Counted from the stretch's first letter, positions 53,727 through 63,287 are shown. The stretch is 64,000 nt of DNA from Streptomyces sp. CC0208 (GCF_003443735.1 NZ_CP031969.1:9052001-9116000); one strand, 5' to 3'. Notes: generated by a model not told the origin, from the letters alone. Translations and numbers: made by a program.

Positions 53727-54341
53727 ATGGCCTGCGAGGCGTGCGGGCTGCCCGTGGCGAGCAGGATCGACGACTGCTCGCTCTGGCAGGCGGTGTGGCT
53801 CGCCCCAAACGCCGTGCGCCGCTTTGCCGTCGACAACGCCAACGCCGCACCGCTCTCCGGGGCGGAACTGATGGCGGATGGGAAGGGCACGCCCCCGTTC
53901 GAGCTGATTGCGGAAGTGGTCCAACGCGCCCTCGACGCCCTGCTGCCCGCAGGTCCGCCAGCGGGGCGCGCCCTCCTGGCCGGACCGGGACGGCCGCCCC
54001 CGCCACGGACGCCGACGTCCTCCTCGTTGCCGGCCCATCCGCAGACGGGGGAGACCTGGACCCCGACCAACCCGGCCACCCCGGCGTACTTGGTGCCGCT
54101 GCCGTTCGGGGTATGGCTGTGGCTGGCCTTTCTCGAGCCGTACCTGCCCATCCCTGCGGCGGGTGGCATGCCCAACGGCTTCCTGCGCGACGACCCGCCC
54201 GCGCCGCGTACCCCTCACCTGTTCCGGGCCGGCCCAGGAACGTTCCAGCACGCCCTGGTCCGGCTGCCAGCCGTCCACAGCCGGTGGCTGCGCGAGATCC
54301 TCGAGAACCTCACGCAGCACATGCGCGCCCGCCTCTTCTAG
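53727..54341 (+). CDS. Hypothetical protein
   Basis: 204 residues from ATG 53727: MACEACGLPVASRIDDCSLWQAVWLAP, a Pro-rich middle, then PYLPIPAAGGMPNGFLRDDPPAPRTPHLFRAG and RLPAVHSRWLREILENLTQHMRAR. The opening C-x2-C could bind metal. No known family; the coding quality in the second half is good, and the 5' boundary is uncertain because it runs into the dispersed repeat. Confidence 0.4.
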   Translation: MACEACGLPVASRIDDCSLWQAVWLAPNAVRRFAVDNANAAPLSGAELMADGKGTPPFELIAEVVQRALDALLPAGPPAGRALLAGPGRPPPPRTPTSSSLPAHPQTGETWTPTNPATPAYLVPLPFGVWLWLAFLEPYLPIPAAGGMPNGFLRDDPPAPRTPHLFRAGPGTFQHALVRLPAVHSRWLREILENLTQHMRARLF

Positions 54342-54813
54342 CCTGTTGGCAGAAGGCGCCGACACCCAGTCTCCGACCTATCCGGTGACCGTGCTGCTGC
54401 AGGTGCAGATTGGCTGCACTCACCTCACCCGCGTCGCTCCAGGCGCCCGTCGTCATGCGGGCACCCCGGCCTCGTCCATGACCACGGCCATCTCACCCGG
54501 GGGAAGGGCCGGGTTGGCACGCGCGGGAGGCCAACTCGGGCAGGGCGAAGGCCTCGAGGAGCCGGGGGAGCGGCAGGCGCGGGTCGCGGGTCGCCGCCTG
54601 GCGCGTCCAGACGTCCGGGGCGTGGCTGAGCCGCTCAGATCAGGTCGGGGTTGGCGGCGGGGTCGCGGACTGCCAGCTGTCGGTAGATCCCGTCGGAATG
54701 GTCCGCGAAGCGGGCGGCGAGCCCCTCGCGGGGGAAGCGGGGATGGCCGGTCGCCATCCAGGTGATGCACGGCCAGGTGGGTGCGCACGAGGAGAGGTGG
54801 AGGCCGCGGCCCG
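54342..54813. other. Degraded stretch
   Basis: About 470 bases without an intact gene. On the minus strand near 54637-54770 a frame reads HPRFPREGLAARFADHSDGIYRQLAVRDPAANPDL before a stop, which looks like the C-terminus of a lost gene. Confidence 0.35.
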
Positions 54814-55104
54814 GTGCAGCACGTCCTGATCCCCCATCTCATAAACGGCGGGGACGAAGAGGAACTCACAATCAACCTGGGGCTGGGACTCGTGGCCCGA
54901 AATGCCGCGGAGGCTGAGTACATCCTGCACGGGATCTACGTACACCTCGTCAAAGCGGAGAGGGCGTACCGCGAACTGGCAGTCGCTACCGGCGGCACGC
55001 TCGTCCAGCAACGCCGAAAGAAGCTGGAAGAGGCCACCCTTGCCCACTTGTGTACTGGCTCTAACAAAAGCGGTCATGTGGCTGTCGGCTTGATCGCTCG
55101 TTGA
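54814..55104 (+). CDS. Small hypothetical protein
   Basis: About 96 residues: VQHVLIPHLINGGDEEELTINLGLGLVARNAAEAEYILHGIYVHLVKAERAYRELAV, then QQRRKKLEEATLAHL. It is helical and soluble. GTG 54814 has GGAGG about ten bases upstream; GTG 54781 is an alternative. The final residues run into the left end of the IS5 fragment, so the native C-terminus may have been replaced. Confidence 0.45.
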   Translation: MQHVLIPHLINGGDEEELTINLGLGLVARNAAEAEYILHGIYVHLVKAERAYRELAVATGGTLVQQRRKKLEEATLAHLCTGSNKSGHVAVGLIAR

Positions 55105-55111
55105 TGTGGTC

Positions 55112-55444
55112 ATGGGGAAGCGTCAGTCGCGGCCGTGGATCGTGTCGGGCGAACTGTGGTCGCTGATCGAGCCGTTGCTGCCCGAGCCACCGCCGAAGCA
55201 GGTCGAGGGGCGGCCGCGGGTGCCCGACCGCCAAGCCCTGTGCGGCATCCTGTTCGTCCTGCATACCGGCATCCAGTGGGAGTACCTCCCGCAGGAGCTC
55301 GGCTTCGGGTCGGGCATGACCTGCTGGCGCCGCCTGGCGGCCTGGAACGAGGCCGGTGTCTGGGACCAGCTGCACCGGCTGCTGCTGAACAAGCTGCGCT
55401 CGAAGAACCACCGGCACCCGAAGCCAATCCGGCAAGGTCAGTAG
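55112..55444 (+). mobile_element. IS5-family transposase, N-terminal fragment
   Basis: 110 residues: RPWIVSGELWSLIEPLLPEPPPKQVEGRPRVPDRQALCGILFVLHTGIQWEYLPQELGFGSGMTCWRRLAAWNEAGVWDQLHRLLL, the DUF4096-like start of an IS5 transposase first frame. It ends at the stop next to the decarboxylase gene, and the DDE catalytic part is missing, so it is a truncated insertion. Confidence 0.8.
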
Positions 55445-56890
55445 TCATCCACCGCTCTGGCGAGCGGCTTTGCACAGCGAGTCCCACAGGGTGTCGATGT
55501 GGTCGGGCAGCGTCGTCGTCGCGCCGATGGCGACGCGAATCGCGAAGTGACCGTTGACCGATGTGTGCGTGAGGAAGGAATGCCCTTCGGCGTTGACCGC
55601 CTCCATTGCTGCCTTGGTAGCGGCGTCGTCGGGGCGCCCTTCCTGGTCGACGAGGTACAGACATACGAGTGCCAGTGATGGCGGGGTGGCCAGGGCGAAG
55701 CCCGACTCGCTCTCGATCCGGCCGGCCAAGGAGTTGGCCATGGCGACGTGGCCGCGGATGCTTTCGCGCAGGCCTTCCAGTCCGGCCCCGTGCACCACCG
55801 ACCAGATCTTCAACGCACGCATACGACGGCCCAACGGGACCTGCCAGTCGCGGTAGTCGATGACTTCGCCCGATTCGGTCGCAGCGTTACGCAGGTACTC
55901 CGGTGTGATGGACAGCGCGGTGGGCAGCGCTCGGGCATCCCTCACCCACATGAACGAGGCGTCGAAGGCGGTGTAGAACCACTTGTGTGCGTCGGTGCAG
56001 AACGAGTCGACAAGGTTCACGCCGTCCAGGAGCCAGCGGAACTCGGGACACAACGCCGCGACTCCTGCCCATGCGGCGTCGACGTGCACCCACGCCTCGT
56101 ACGTACGCGCTGCCAGCGCGACCTCTCTCACGGGGTCGATGGCACCCGTGCCGGTTGTTCCCACGGTCGGACAGACCATGACCGGCCTCTTTCCGGCGGC
56201 CGTGTCCTTGGCCAGCATGTCTGCCAGGGCATCCGCCGACATGGACAGCGTGCCCTGGGTGAAGGGGACGATCCGCAATGCTCGCGCGCCGAGCCCGGCC
56301 ACACGCACGGCCTTGGCCAGTGACGAGTGGGTCTCGGCAGTGACGTACACCGTCTCGGTGCCGTCCACGCCGTGTTCGCGCCAGTCCGGGTTGCTGCGCT
56401 GCAGCGCAGCCAGCAGGGCAGCCAGCGATGCCGACGAAGCCGAATCCTGCAGCGAACCGCCTCCGCCTCCGGCGAAGGTGAACTCGCGGCCAAGGCCCAG
56501 GGCATCCGCCAGGCCGTCGAGCAGGACCTGCTCGATCTCCGTACCGGCCGGCGATGTCGACCAGAGCATTCCCTGCGCCCCGATCCCGCCCGATGCGATG
56601 TCACCGAGGAGCGACAGCAGGGACGCGTTCGCTGGGAAGTAGCCGAAGAAGCCCGGGTGCTGCCAGTGGAGCGACGAGGGGACGACCACGTCGTTGAGCA
56701 AGGCGATGAGATCATCGCCCAGCGCCTGGGACGGCTGCTCGGGCAGTTCACGAGGAAGCTGCGCCTTCACGGAGCCCGGCACGACCTTCGGCCGCACGTG
56801 CAGGGAAGGGAGCGAGGTGCGGTATCGGGCGACCCAGTCGACCAACTGGTGGCCCTGGCGGCGGAATTCATCTGGCTCAAGATCAGGCAT
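55445..56890 (-). CDS. PLP-dependent aromatic-L-amino-acid-type decarboxylase
   Basis: 481 residues, the full length of group II decarboxylases. It shows HWQHPGFFGYFPANASLLSLLGDIASGGIG, WSTSPAGTEIEQVLLDGLADALGL, VYVTAETHSSLAKAVRVAGLG, HVDAAWAGVAALCPEFRWL and the PLP Lys in DAHKWFYTAFDASFMWV. Such enzymes turn Trp, Tyr, Phe or Dopa into the amine. ATG 56888-56890. The 3' end touches the IS5 fragment but the protein is complete. Divergent from the TetR gene at 57314, which may control it. Confidence 0.92.
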   Translation of the reverse strand: MPDLEPDEFRRQGHQLVDWVARYRTSLPSLHVRPKVVPGSVKAQLPRELPEQPSQALGDDLIALLNDVVVPSSLHWQHPGFFGYFPANASLLSLLGDIASGGIGAQGMLWSTSPAGTEIEQVLLDGLADALGLGREFTFAGGGGGSLQDSASSASLAALLAALQRSNPDWREHGVDGTETVYVTAETHSSLAKAVRVAGLGARALRIVPFTQGTLSMSADALADMLAKDTAAGKRPVMVCPTVGTTGTGAIDPVREVALAARTYEAWVHVDAAWAGVAALCPEFRWLLDGVNLVDSFCTDAHKWFYTAFDASFMWVRDARALPTALSITPEYLRNAATESGEVIDYRDWQVPLGRRMRALKIWSVVHGAGLEGLRESIRGHVAMANSLAGRIESESGFALATPPSLALVCLYLVDQEGRPDDAATKAAMEAVNAEGHSFLTHTSVNGHFAIRVAIGATTTLPDHIDTLWDSLCKAARQSGG

Positions 56891-57313
56891 GCTCTGTCCT
56901 AAGAGGTGGTGGTGGTCATGACGAGGGCTGAGCGCCCACCTGAGCGCTGGGGATGATCAGGTGCCCGGGGCGAGCCGGCCGCTACCGGGTTCAGAGGGCC
57001 CCGATGCCGCGTACCGACTGGTGCCGCACCAGAACCTATCGTCTACAGTTGTTGATTAATAGCTCCAATGTAACCCCTTATGGGGTCGCTGGGAAGGGGG
57101 CGCCATGGGGGCCCCTCTCGCGGCGACTGGGAAGGACAGCTCTTCGCCCTCGCTCCGTGCGCCCCTGCCGCGAGTGCGTGGCGTAAGAGGTTCACCAGGT
57201 CACAGCGTTGGGTCTGCGGGTCACACGACCCCTCGGACTCATCCGCCGTGAGGCCCGCGAGTGCGACCACGGCCCTCAGTATTCAGGCGTCTACCCGTTG
57301 GTAAGGTGTCACC
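56891..57313. promoter_or_regulatory. Divergent region between decarboxylase and TetR genes
   Basis: About 420 bases. It has an AT-rich patch (GTTGATTAATAGC near 57050-57063) and a hairpin ACCCC-TTAT-GGGGT near 57074-57087. A likely site of TetR control of the decarboxylase; no clear operator palindrome picked out. Confidence 0.4.
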
Positions 57314-57913
57314 ATGCCCAAGATCGTGGACCACGACGCGCGGCGTGAAGAGATCATCGAAGCCGTATGGCGCCTTGTCGCGCGGCGAGGATTCGCGGCG
57401 CTGAACATGCGGGATCTCGCCGCCGAAGCTGGATTCACCAACGGTGCGCTCGCACGATACTTTCCCACCAAAGCAGCGATTCTGCGGGCCTCGCTGGAGC
57501 GCGCCAATGCGGCCACCGAGCAGCGGGCCGCCCGCACCATCGCCGGCGCCGACGGCCTGAACGCGTTCCGCAAGTTCTGCGTCGAGATCATGCCCCTGGA
57601 CGACGAGCGCCTCAATGAGGCCCGCGTGGTCATCGGCTTCTGGAACTACGCGGTGGCCGATCAGGAACTGATCGGCGTCTACGACCAGGCGATATCGCGC
57701 TGGCGCGATCAGATGCTCTCGTATCTGCGCACTGCGGCCGAAGCGGGAGAGATCAACCCATCCTGCGATCTCGATGCGTTCTTGGACCTTGCGATGGCCA
57801 CGCTGATGGGACTCCAGATCAACGCGATCTTCGCGGCTCGCCTGACCACACCCTCCCGCCAGTTGCGGATACTCGACGGACTCATCGCGGGGCTGCAGAC
57901 CGGCACCTCATGA
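57314..57913 (+). CDS. TetR-family regulator
   Basis: 199 residues. The HTH is REEIIEAVWRLVARRGFAALNMRDLAAEAGFTNGALARYFPTKAAIL, and the ligand-binding part is close to the BetI/TetR_C_6 type (DDERLNEARVVIGFWNYAVADQELIGVY). ATG 57314. Likely represses the divergent decarboxylase gene. Confidence 0.92.
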   Translation: MPKIVDHDARREEIIEAVWRLVARRGFAALNMRDLAAEAGFTNGALARYFPTKAAILRASLERANAATEQRAARTIAGADGLNAFRKFCVEIMPLDDERLNEARVVIGFWNYAVADQELIGVYDQAISRWRDQMLSYLRTAAEAGEINPSCDLDAFLDLAMATLMGLQINAIFAARLTTPSRQLRILDGLIAGLQTGTS

Positions 57914-58212
57914 TGTGAGCACGCAGGCGCAGACGTACTCACCTGTGGACAGTCGCATCTGATCCGCCCTGTGTGTCACAACCACCGGTGCGGGTGGCGT
58001 GGACCACCGCCGTCCCGGCTTCGCGCCGTCTTCCGCCCTGCAGACATACGAAGGGGCGAGGATCGACGCGCCGGGCTTCTCGGCAGCGGCGGCGTAGGCA
58101 GATGCCGTGTACATCGGCGGCCGATGGCCGAGCGCTCCCTCACTCGGGCTTCGTACAATTTGGGTCCGAACGGTAATGTCGATCCAGTGCGTCGCAGAGA
58201 CGTCGAAGGGGT
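57914..58212. other. Intergenic region
   Basis: About 300 bases with no gene I can support. GAAGGGG lies seven bases before the GTG of the MarR gene. Confidence 0.4.
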
Positions 58213-58797
58213 GTGCCCGTGCCCGGCCATCGATCCATCACCGAAGCCGAGAAGCTGGCCGCTGCGAAGCTCGGCGGCATCCCGATCCGCCATGAGCAGA
58301 TGGCTGTGGTGGCCAATATCCACCGGGCGGCCTCGGCGGTACGGCAGCATCTGGAGAACTCCGTGCTCCGTGGATCCGATCTCACCTGGACGGCGTTCGT
58401 CGTGCTCTGGGTGGTCTGGATCTGGGGCGAGTCGGAGACCCGGCACGTGGCTGAGGAAGCGGGGATCTCCAAGGGCACACTCACTGGGGTCGCGCGCACG
58501 CTGGAGGCTCGGGGGCTCATGCGGCGGGGCGGTCATCCCACCGACGGGAGGCTGGTTCTGCTCAGCCTCACGGACGAGGGTGAGGAACTGATGCGGCGGG
58601 TGTTTCCGCAGTTCAACGAGGAGGAGGCATTCGTGGCCGAGCAGCTGGACGACGACGAGTGCCGCAGCGTCGCGGACGGACTGCGGCGAGTTGTGCTCCA
58701 GGTCGAGGAGCACGGCGAGGAGCGTCGGCGCGCCCTGCTGAACGGTGCCGAGCCCGCCCTGCGTCGCAGTGGTCGCCGTCCGAAGCCGAAGGCGTGA
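58213..58797 (+). CDS. MarR-family regulator
   Basis: 194 residues from GTG 58213. The winged helix is LTWTAFVVLWVVWIWGESETRHVAEEAGISKGTLTGVARTLEARGLMRRGGHPTDGRLVLLSLTDEGEELM. A long dimerisation helix precedes it, and a basic tail (RRSGRRPKPKA) ends it. Its target is not evident; the nearest downstream genes are on the other strand. Confidence 0.92.
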   Translation: MPVPGHRSITEAEKLAAAKLGGIPIRHEQMAVVANIHRAASAVRQHLENSVLRGSDLTWTAFVVLWVVWIWGESETRHVAEEAGISKGTLTGVARTLEARGLMRRGGHPTDGRLVLLSLTDEGEELMRRVFPQFNEEEAFVAEQLDDDECRSVADGLRRVVLQVEEHGEERRRALLNGAEPALRRSGRRPKPKA

Positions 58798-59081
58798 AGG
58801 GGAGCCCGCGCAGCGGGGCAGGACTCAGAGGGAGAACGCCTCTGCCGCGATGACGGCGGGCGGCGCTCGGAGCCCCCGCGTTACCGGTGACGCGGTGGCA
58901 GCGATCCCCCTCCTCGCCGGCGGACCGCGGCAGCTGATCGCATCGGGCGATGGCGATGTCCTGCGGTCCCAGCCCTCGGGCGGCGGTGATGCGCCGCCGA
59001 GTTATGCCGGGAGCGAGGTAGCCGTGGGGGCAGGACTTGTGCGGCGTCCGACGAGGAAGACGGCGGTGAGTTCTCGTGCTG

Positions 59082-59801
59082 TCAATGGCGGTCCCGTGCG
59101 GCGCCTACAAGGGCGTCGAACAGTCCCTGCTGGGCGGGGTCTTCATGGGCGGTGTCCTCGGGGTGCCACTGGACCGCGGCGAACCAGCCGAGAACTCCGG
59201 GCAGTTCGAGCCCTTCCACTGTGTCGTCGGCGGCCCGGGCGGTAATCGTGAGGCCGGCGCCCGTACGGTCGACCCGCTGGTGGTGGTAGCAGGACGCCTC
59301 CACCTTCTCGGCGCCGGTGGCCTGTTCCAGCAGCGAGCCGCGCCGGATCGCCATCGGGTGCACGACATGTCGGTGCTCACGGTCCGGACCGCCCATGTCC
59401 TGGTGGAGGGTGCCGCCGAGGGCGGTGTTGACGACCTGGAGGCCGCGGCAGATCGCGAGCAGGGGCAGGCCCAGGTCGAGGGACTGGCGGGCGACTTCCA
59501 GGTCGAAGGCGTCCTGGAGGTCGTCGACGTCGTACACGCTGTCGTGGGTGTCGGTCGCGCCGTAGCGGTACGGGGCGAGATCGCCGCCGCCGGGGAGGAG
59601 GACGCCGTCGAAGCGGGCGAGGCGGGCGGCCACGCCGGCGGCGGTGGGCTCGGCGGGGTGGATGGTGGCCGGTTCGCCGCCGGCCCGCCAGACCGCCTCG
59701 ACCAGCGCGCGAGCGTTGACCTCGGCGGCGTAGCGCAGGGCGGAGGTGGAGGCGGCGAAGCGGGCGGGGATCGCGATCAGCGGTCGCGCGGGCGTCGTCA
59801 C
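59082..59801 (-). CDS. Gamma-glutamyl-GABA hydrolase-like class I glutamine amidotransferase (PuuD type)
   Basis: 239 residues. GTG 59799-59801 overlaps the aldehyde dehydrogenase stop as GTGA. The triad is readable: Cys in PLLAICRGLQVVN, and His and Glu in VQWHPED; LLPGGGDLAPYRYG is the oxyanion loop region. PuuD cleaves gamma-glutamyl-gamma-aminobutyrate to Glu and GABA in the glutamylated putrescine route. The adjacent dehydrogenase and permease fit that pathway; a gamma-glutamylpolyamine synthetase is not in the window. Confidence 0.85.
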   Translation of the reverse strand: MTTPARPLIAIPARFAASTSALRYAAEVNARALVEAVWRAGGEPATIHPAEPTAAGVAARLARFDGVLLPGGGDLAPYRYGATDTHDSVYDVDDLQDAFDLEVARQSLDLGLPLLAICRGLQVVNTALGGTLHQDMGGPDREHRHVVHPMAIRRGSLLEQATGAEKVEASCYHHQRVDRTGAGLTITARAADDTVEGLELPGVLGWFAAVQWHPEDTAHEDPAQQGLFDALVGAARDRH

Positions 59802-61288
59802 AGCTGGATCCAGGTGGTCTTGAGTTCGGTGTACTTCTCGATGGCGTGGGCGGACTTGTCGCGTCCGTTGCCGGACTGCTTCACGCCGCCGAAGGGCACG
59901 GTGAGGTCGCCCTCCTCGTAGCAGTTGACCCAGACCGTGCCGGCCTTCAGCGCGCGCGAGACCTGGTGGGCGGTGGACAGGTCGGAGGTCCACAGCCCGG
60001 CGGCCAGGCCGTACTCGGTGTCGTTGGCGAGCGCGACGGCCTCGTCGAGGTCGTCGAAGGTGAGCACGGACAGGACGGGGCCGAAGATCTCCTCACGGGC
60101 CAGCCGCATGCCCGGATCCACGTGGTCGAAGACGGTGGGCTGCAGGTAACTGCCGCCGGTGTCGGTGAGTGTGCGGCTGCCCCCGGCCCGCAGCCGAGCG
60201 CCCTCGCTGAGGCCGGTGCCGATGCGCTCCAGTACGCGCTGCAGGTGGCGCTCACCGACCAGCGCCCCCATCTCGGTCGCCGGGTCGAGCGGGTCACCGA
60301 TCCGTAGTTCCCGGGCCCGCGCCACGATGGTGTCCGTCACGCGCTCGGCAATAGAGGAGTGGACGAGCAGCCGCGAAGGGGCCGTGCACATCTCGCCCTG
60401 GTTGAAGAAGATGCCCCAGGCGGCGGTTTCGGCGGCCTTCTCCAGGTCGGGTGCGTCCGGGAGGATGATGTTGGGTGACTTGCCGCCCAGCTCCAGCCAG
60501 ACGCGCTTGAGGTTGGAGTCGGCCGCGTACCGCAGGAAGTGCCGCCCGACGGCGGTGGATCCGGTGAAGGCCAGCACGTCGACGTCCGGGTGGAGGCCGA
60601 TCGCCCGTCCGGCGGTGGGCCCGTCGCCGGTGACGACGTTGAGTACGCCCGGCGGCAGCCCGGCCTCGGCCGCCAGCCGACCGAGCAGCAACGCGGACAG
60701 CGGCGAGTTCTCCGACGGCTTGAGCACCACGGTGCAGCCGGCCGCGAGCGCCGGAGCGACCTTCCAGCTCGCCAGTGTGAGAGGGAAGTTCCAGGGGACG
60801 ACCGCGCCGACGACACCCGCCGGTTCGCGGGTGACCAGGGCGAGCGCGTCGGGCGCGGTGTGCGGCGACTCGTCGGTGAGCTTGTCCGCCAGCTGCCCGT
60901 ACCACCGAAAGGTGTTGATCGCGGCGCGCAGCTCGATGTCGTACGCGTCCGTGATCGGCTTGCCCATCTCCAGGCTGACCGTCAGCGCCAGCCGGTGACG
61001 CTGTTCCTCCAGCAGATCAGCGATCCGCAACAGGACCCGGCCCCGGTCGGCAGGTGCGAGGCGTGGCCACGGCCCCGAGTCGAAGGCCCGGCGCGCGGCG
61101 GCCACAGCGGCGTCCACCTCGGCGGGCTGGGCGTCGGCCACGTGCGCCAGCACCTGCCCGTCGCGGGGCGAGACGGCCGGGTAGGACTGCCCGCCGCCGG
61201 GTTCGTCGGCGCCGTCGATGTGGTGCGCACCTGACACGTCCAGCGCCGTGGCCCGGCGCAGCCAGTCGTCGTGGGTGATGTCCAGCAT
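59798..61288 (-). CDS. Aldehyde dehydrogenase (gamma-Glu-GABA-aldehyde / PuuC type)
   Basis: 496 residues. The NAD(P) aldehyde dehydrogenase motifs are complete: VVPWNFPLTLASWKVAPALAAG, KPSENSPL, FTGSTAVGRHF, the general base in LELGGKSPN, and the catalytic Cys in FFNQGEMCTAPSRLLV. ATG 61286-61288 is chosen because GGAGGC is six bases upstream; an ATG 18 bases earlier lacks this. In the neighbourhood context it should oxidise an aminoaldehyde from polyamine breakdown. A palindrome at 61314-61329 lies 26 bases upstream of the start. Confidence 0.9.
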   Translation of the reverse strand: MLDITHDDWLRRATALDVSGAHHIDGADEPGGGQSYPAVSPRDGQVLAHVADAQPAEVDAAVAAARRAFDSGPWPRLAPADRGRVLLRIADLLEEQRHRLALTVSLEMGKPITDAYDIELRAAINTFRWYGQLADKLTDESPHTAPDALALVTREPAGVVGAVVPWNFPLTLASWKVAPALAAGCTVVLKPSENSPLSALLLGRLAAEAGLPPGVLNVVTGDGPTAGRAIGLHPDVDVLAFTGSTAVGRHFLRYAADSNLKRVWLELGGKSPNIILPDAPDLEKAAETAAWGIFFNQGEMCTAPSRLLVHSSIAERVTDTIVARARELRIGDPLDPATEMGALVGERHLQRVLERIGTGLSEGARLRAGGSRTLTDTGGSYLQPTVFDHVDPGMRLAREEIFGPVLSVLTFDDLDEAVALANDTEYGLAAGLWTSDLSTAHQVSRALKAGTVWVNCYEEGDLTVPFGGVKQSGNGRDKSAHAIEKYTELKTTWIQL

Positions 61289-61313
61289 GCGTAGCCTCCA
61301 GGTCATGGCATTA

Positions 61314-61329
61314 CGTTTGAATCCAAACG
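61314..61329. promoter_or_regulatory. Candidate TetR operator, site 1
   Basis: CGTTTGAATCCAAACG: perfect 6-bp arms around four bases. It matches 13 of 16 positions of the site at 63288-63303 in front of the permease, and lies just upstream of the dehydrogenase start. Confidence 0.65.
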
Positions 61330-61330
61330 A

Positions 61331-61710
61331 TAAGCCGCGGGCGGTCCCCGCAGGGGAGACCGGGGTCTCGACCGGCTTGTCGTTCGGTCGTACGGTCAAC
61401 GGGTTGTGGACATGCACGGGTGAACTCGCGCCCCTGCGCATGGATCACCACCTCGGCGTACCGGTGCTTGGTGTCTGCTTCGGCGGCCGGGGGCCGACCA
61501 CCGCGCTCGGTCGGTCAATGCGTCATCGCGCCCGGAGATCGGCCGGCGTTCCAGGTGGGGCGCTTTCCGGAGATGCGGATCCGGAGATCACCAGGGCTAT
61601 GACGCGCGACTGCCTCGACCTCGGCGGCGCGGAGCGTACGGCCGGCACGTCGGCCACCTGGCGTAGCGGCCGGCTGACGGCTTCTTCACGTATCCCGGAC
61701 TCAGGGCGAG
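61331..61710. other. Intergenic region between permease end and dehydrogenase start
   Basis: About 380 bases. It carries the promoter for the dehydrogenase-PuuD pair near its left end. No gene supported. Confidence 0.4.
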
Positions 61711-61763
61711 CCCTCCCCCGGCCCGGAGAGGTCGGTGTGGCCGGTCCGGGCCCGAGGGGGAGG
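61711..61763 (-). terminator. GC-rich hairpin after the permease gene
   Basis: Long imperfect hairpin, CTCCCCCGGCCCGG pairing with CCGGGCCCGAGGGGGAG, 35 bases beyond the permease stop. A likely factor-independent-type or RNA-stabilising terminator. Confidence 0.6.
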
Positions 61764-61797
61764 GCAAGGACCGGGCCGGACACACCGCGGGCCAGGC

Positions 61798-63255
61798 TCA
61801 GACGTCGGCCATCGCCCTGCCACGAGTCAGTCGCGCGGCGATGACGCCCAGGACCAGGACCGCCGGGACGGTGAGCTCCAGCCACATCGCCGTGCCCTGC
61901 TCCCCGCCGATGAGGGTGGTGAAGTTGGCCAGGATCAGCCAGATGGCACCGGCGATGCCGAGCGCACCCAGGACGGGGGCGATCAGCGTGTTCCAGGCGC
62001 GAGTGTCCAGCCGTTCCCGGCGGAAGAACACGACCACCGAGACAGAGGTCAGGAAGTACAGGAGCATGACCGCCAGCACCGCGACCCCACTGAACCAGGA
62101 GAAGAGGCTCAGCACCGGGTCCTTGCCCAGCAGCGCGAAGGACATGACCAACGCGAGCGAGATCACGGTCTGCACGCCGCCGGCCGCCCAGGGCGAGTGG
62201 CGTCGGTTGACCGCGGTCAGCCCGCGCGGCAGCAGGCCGTCGCGGCCGAGCGAGAACAGGTAGCGGTTGGCGGAGTTGTGGAAGGCGAGGGCACCGGCGA
62301 AGAGGGAGGTGACCAGCAGGATGGGCAGCGCGTCGCCTGCCCAGCCGCCGAACTGCGCGGTGATCGGCGCGAAGACCCAGGACGTGGCGTCGCCGCTCTC
62401 CAGTGCCTTCCCGGCGGCCGCGGTGGCGTTCGAGGCGCCATGGGCGGAGACCAGCATCCACGAGGTGAAGGCGAAGAAGACGGTGACGAACATGACGGAC
62501 AGGTACGTGGCCCGGGGGACGGTCCTGCGGGGCTCCCGTGCCTCCTCGCCGTAGATCGCTGTGGCCTCGAAGCCGAACATCGACGCCACAGCGAACATCA
62601 GCGCCACGCCCGGTGCCCCCTGCAGGGCCGCATGGGGCGAGAAGCTGTGGGCGAAGCCCAGCCCCTCGGGACCGCCGCCCTTGAAGAAGGTCACCAGGGC
62701 GAAGGCGAACAGGATGCTGAACTCGGCCAGGACGAAGACGGCGAGGATCTTGGCGCCCATCTCGATCCCGGCGGCACCGAGGATCTGGACGATCACCATG
62801 GTGACCAGGACCCAGACCCACCACGGTGTGCTCAGCCCTGCGTACTGCTCGACCAGGCCGCTGACGATGAAGCCGTACAAGCCGTACATGGCGGCCTGGA
62901 CCGCACAGTAGGCGAAGAGCGCGACTCCTGCGCTCCCGGAGCCGATGGGGCGGCCGAGCCCCTTGCCGATGTAGGTGTAGAAGGCGCCGGCGTCCACGAC
63001 ATGTCGCCCCATGGCGACGAAGCCGACGGAGAACAGCAGGATGACGGCGCCGACCGCGGCATACGCGGCGGGCGCACCCGCACCGCTGCCGATGGCGACG
63101 GCGATGGGCACGGCACCGGCTATGCCGGTCAGCGGCGCCTGCGCGGAGAGAACGAAGAAGAGGATTCCCAGAACACCGAGGGAGTTGGGTTTGAGCCTGC
63201 CTGCAGCGGAGGGGCTCTGCACGGTCTGTGTTGGTTCGACCGTCTGACTGTCCAC
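61798..63255 (-). CDS. APC-superfamily amino acid / polyamine permease
   Basis: 485 residues with about 12 hydrophobic helices. The APC opening reads NSLGVLGILFFVLSAQAPLTGIAGAVPIAVAIGSGAGAPAAYA, and FGFEATAIYGEEAREPRRTVPRATYLSV is the signature after helix 5. GTG 63253-63255 is preferred, as AGGTGA is six bases upstream; GTG 63264 is in frame too. Probably imports a polyamine, GABA or an amino acid for the PuuC/PuuD-type enzymes downstream. Confidence 0.9.
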   Translation of the reverse strand: MDSQTVEPTQTVQSPSAAGRLKPNSLGVLGILFFVLSAQAPLTGIAGAVPIAVAIGSGAGAPAAYAAVGAVILLFSVGFVAMGRHVVDAGAFYTYIGKGLGRPIGSGSAGVALFAYCAVQAAMYGLYGFIVSGLVEQYAGLSTPWWVWVLVTMVIVQILGAAGIEMGAKILAVFVLAEFSILFAFALVTFFKGGGPEGLGFAHSFSPHAALQGAPGVALMFAVASMFGFEATAIYGEEAREPRRTVPRATYLSVMFVTVFFAFTSWMLVSAHGASNATAAAGKALESGDATSWVFAPITAQFGGWAGDALPILLVTSLFAGALAFHNSANRYLFSLGRDGLLPRGLTAVNRRHSPWAAGGVQTVISLALVMSFALLGKDPVLSLFSWFSGVAVLAVMLLYFLTSVSVVVFFRRERLDTRAWNTLIAPVLGALGIAGAIWLILANFTTLIGGEQGTAMWLELTVPAVLVLGVIAARLTRGRAMADV

Positions 63256-63287
63256 GCGGATCACCTGCCTGGAAGGGGGAGAGGTTT

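Noticed and set aside
61523..62824. Long minus-strand open frame in the permease region
   Set aside because: Out-of-frame shadow of the APC permease; the true frame has clear membrane helices and a ribosome site.
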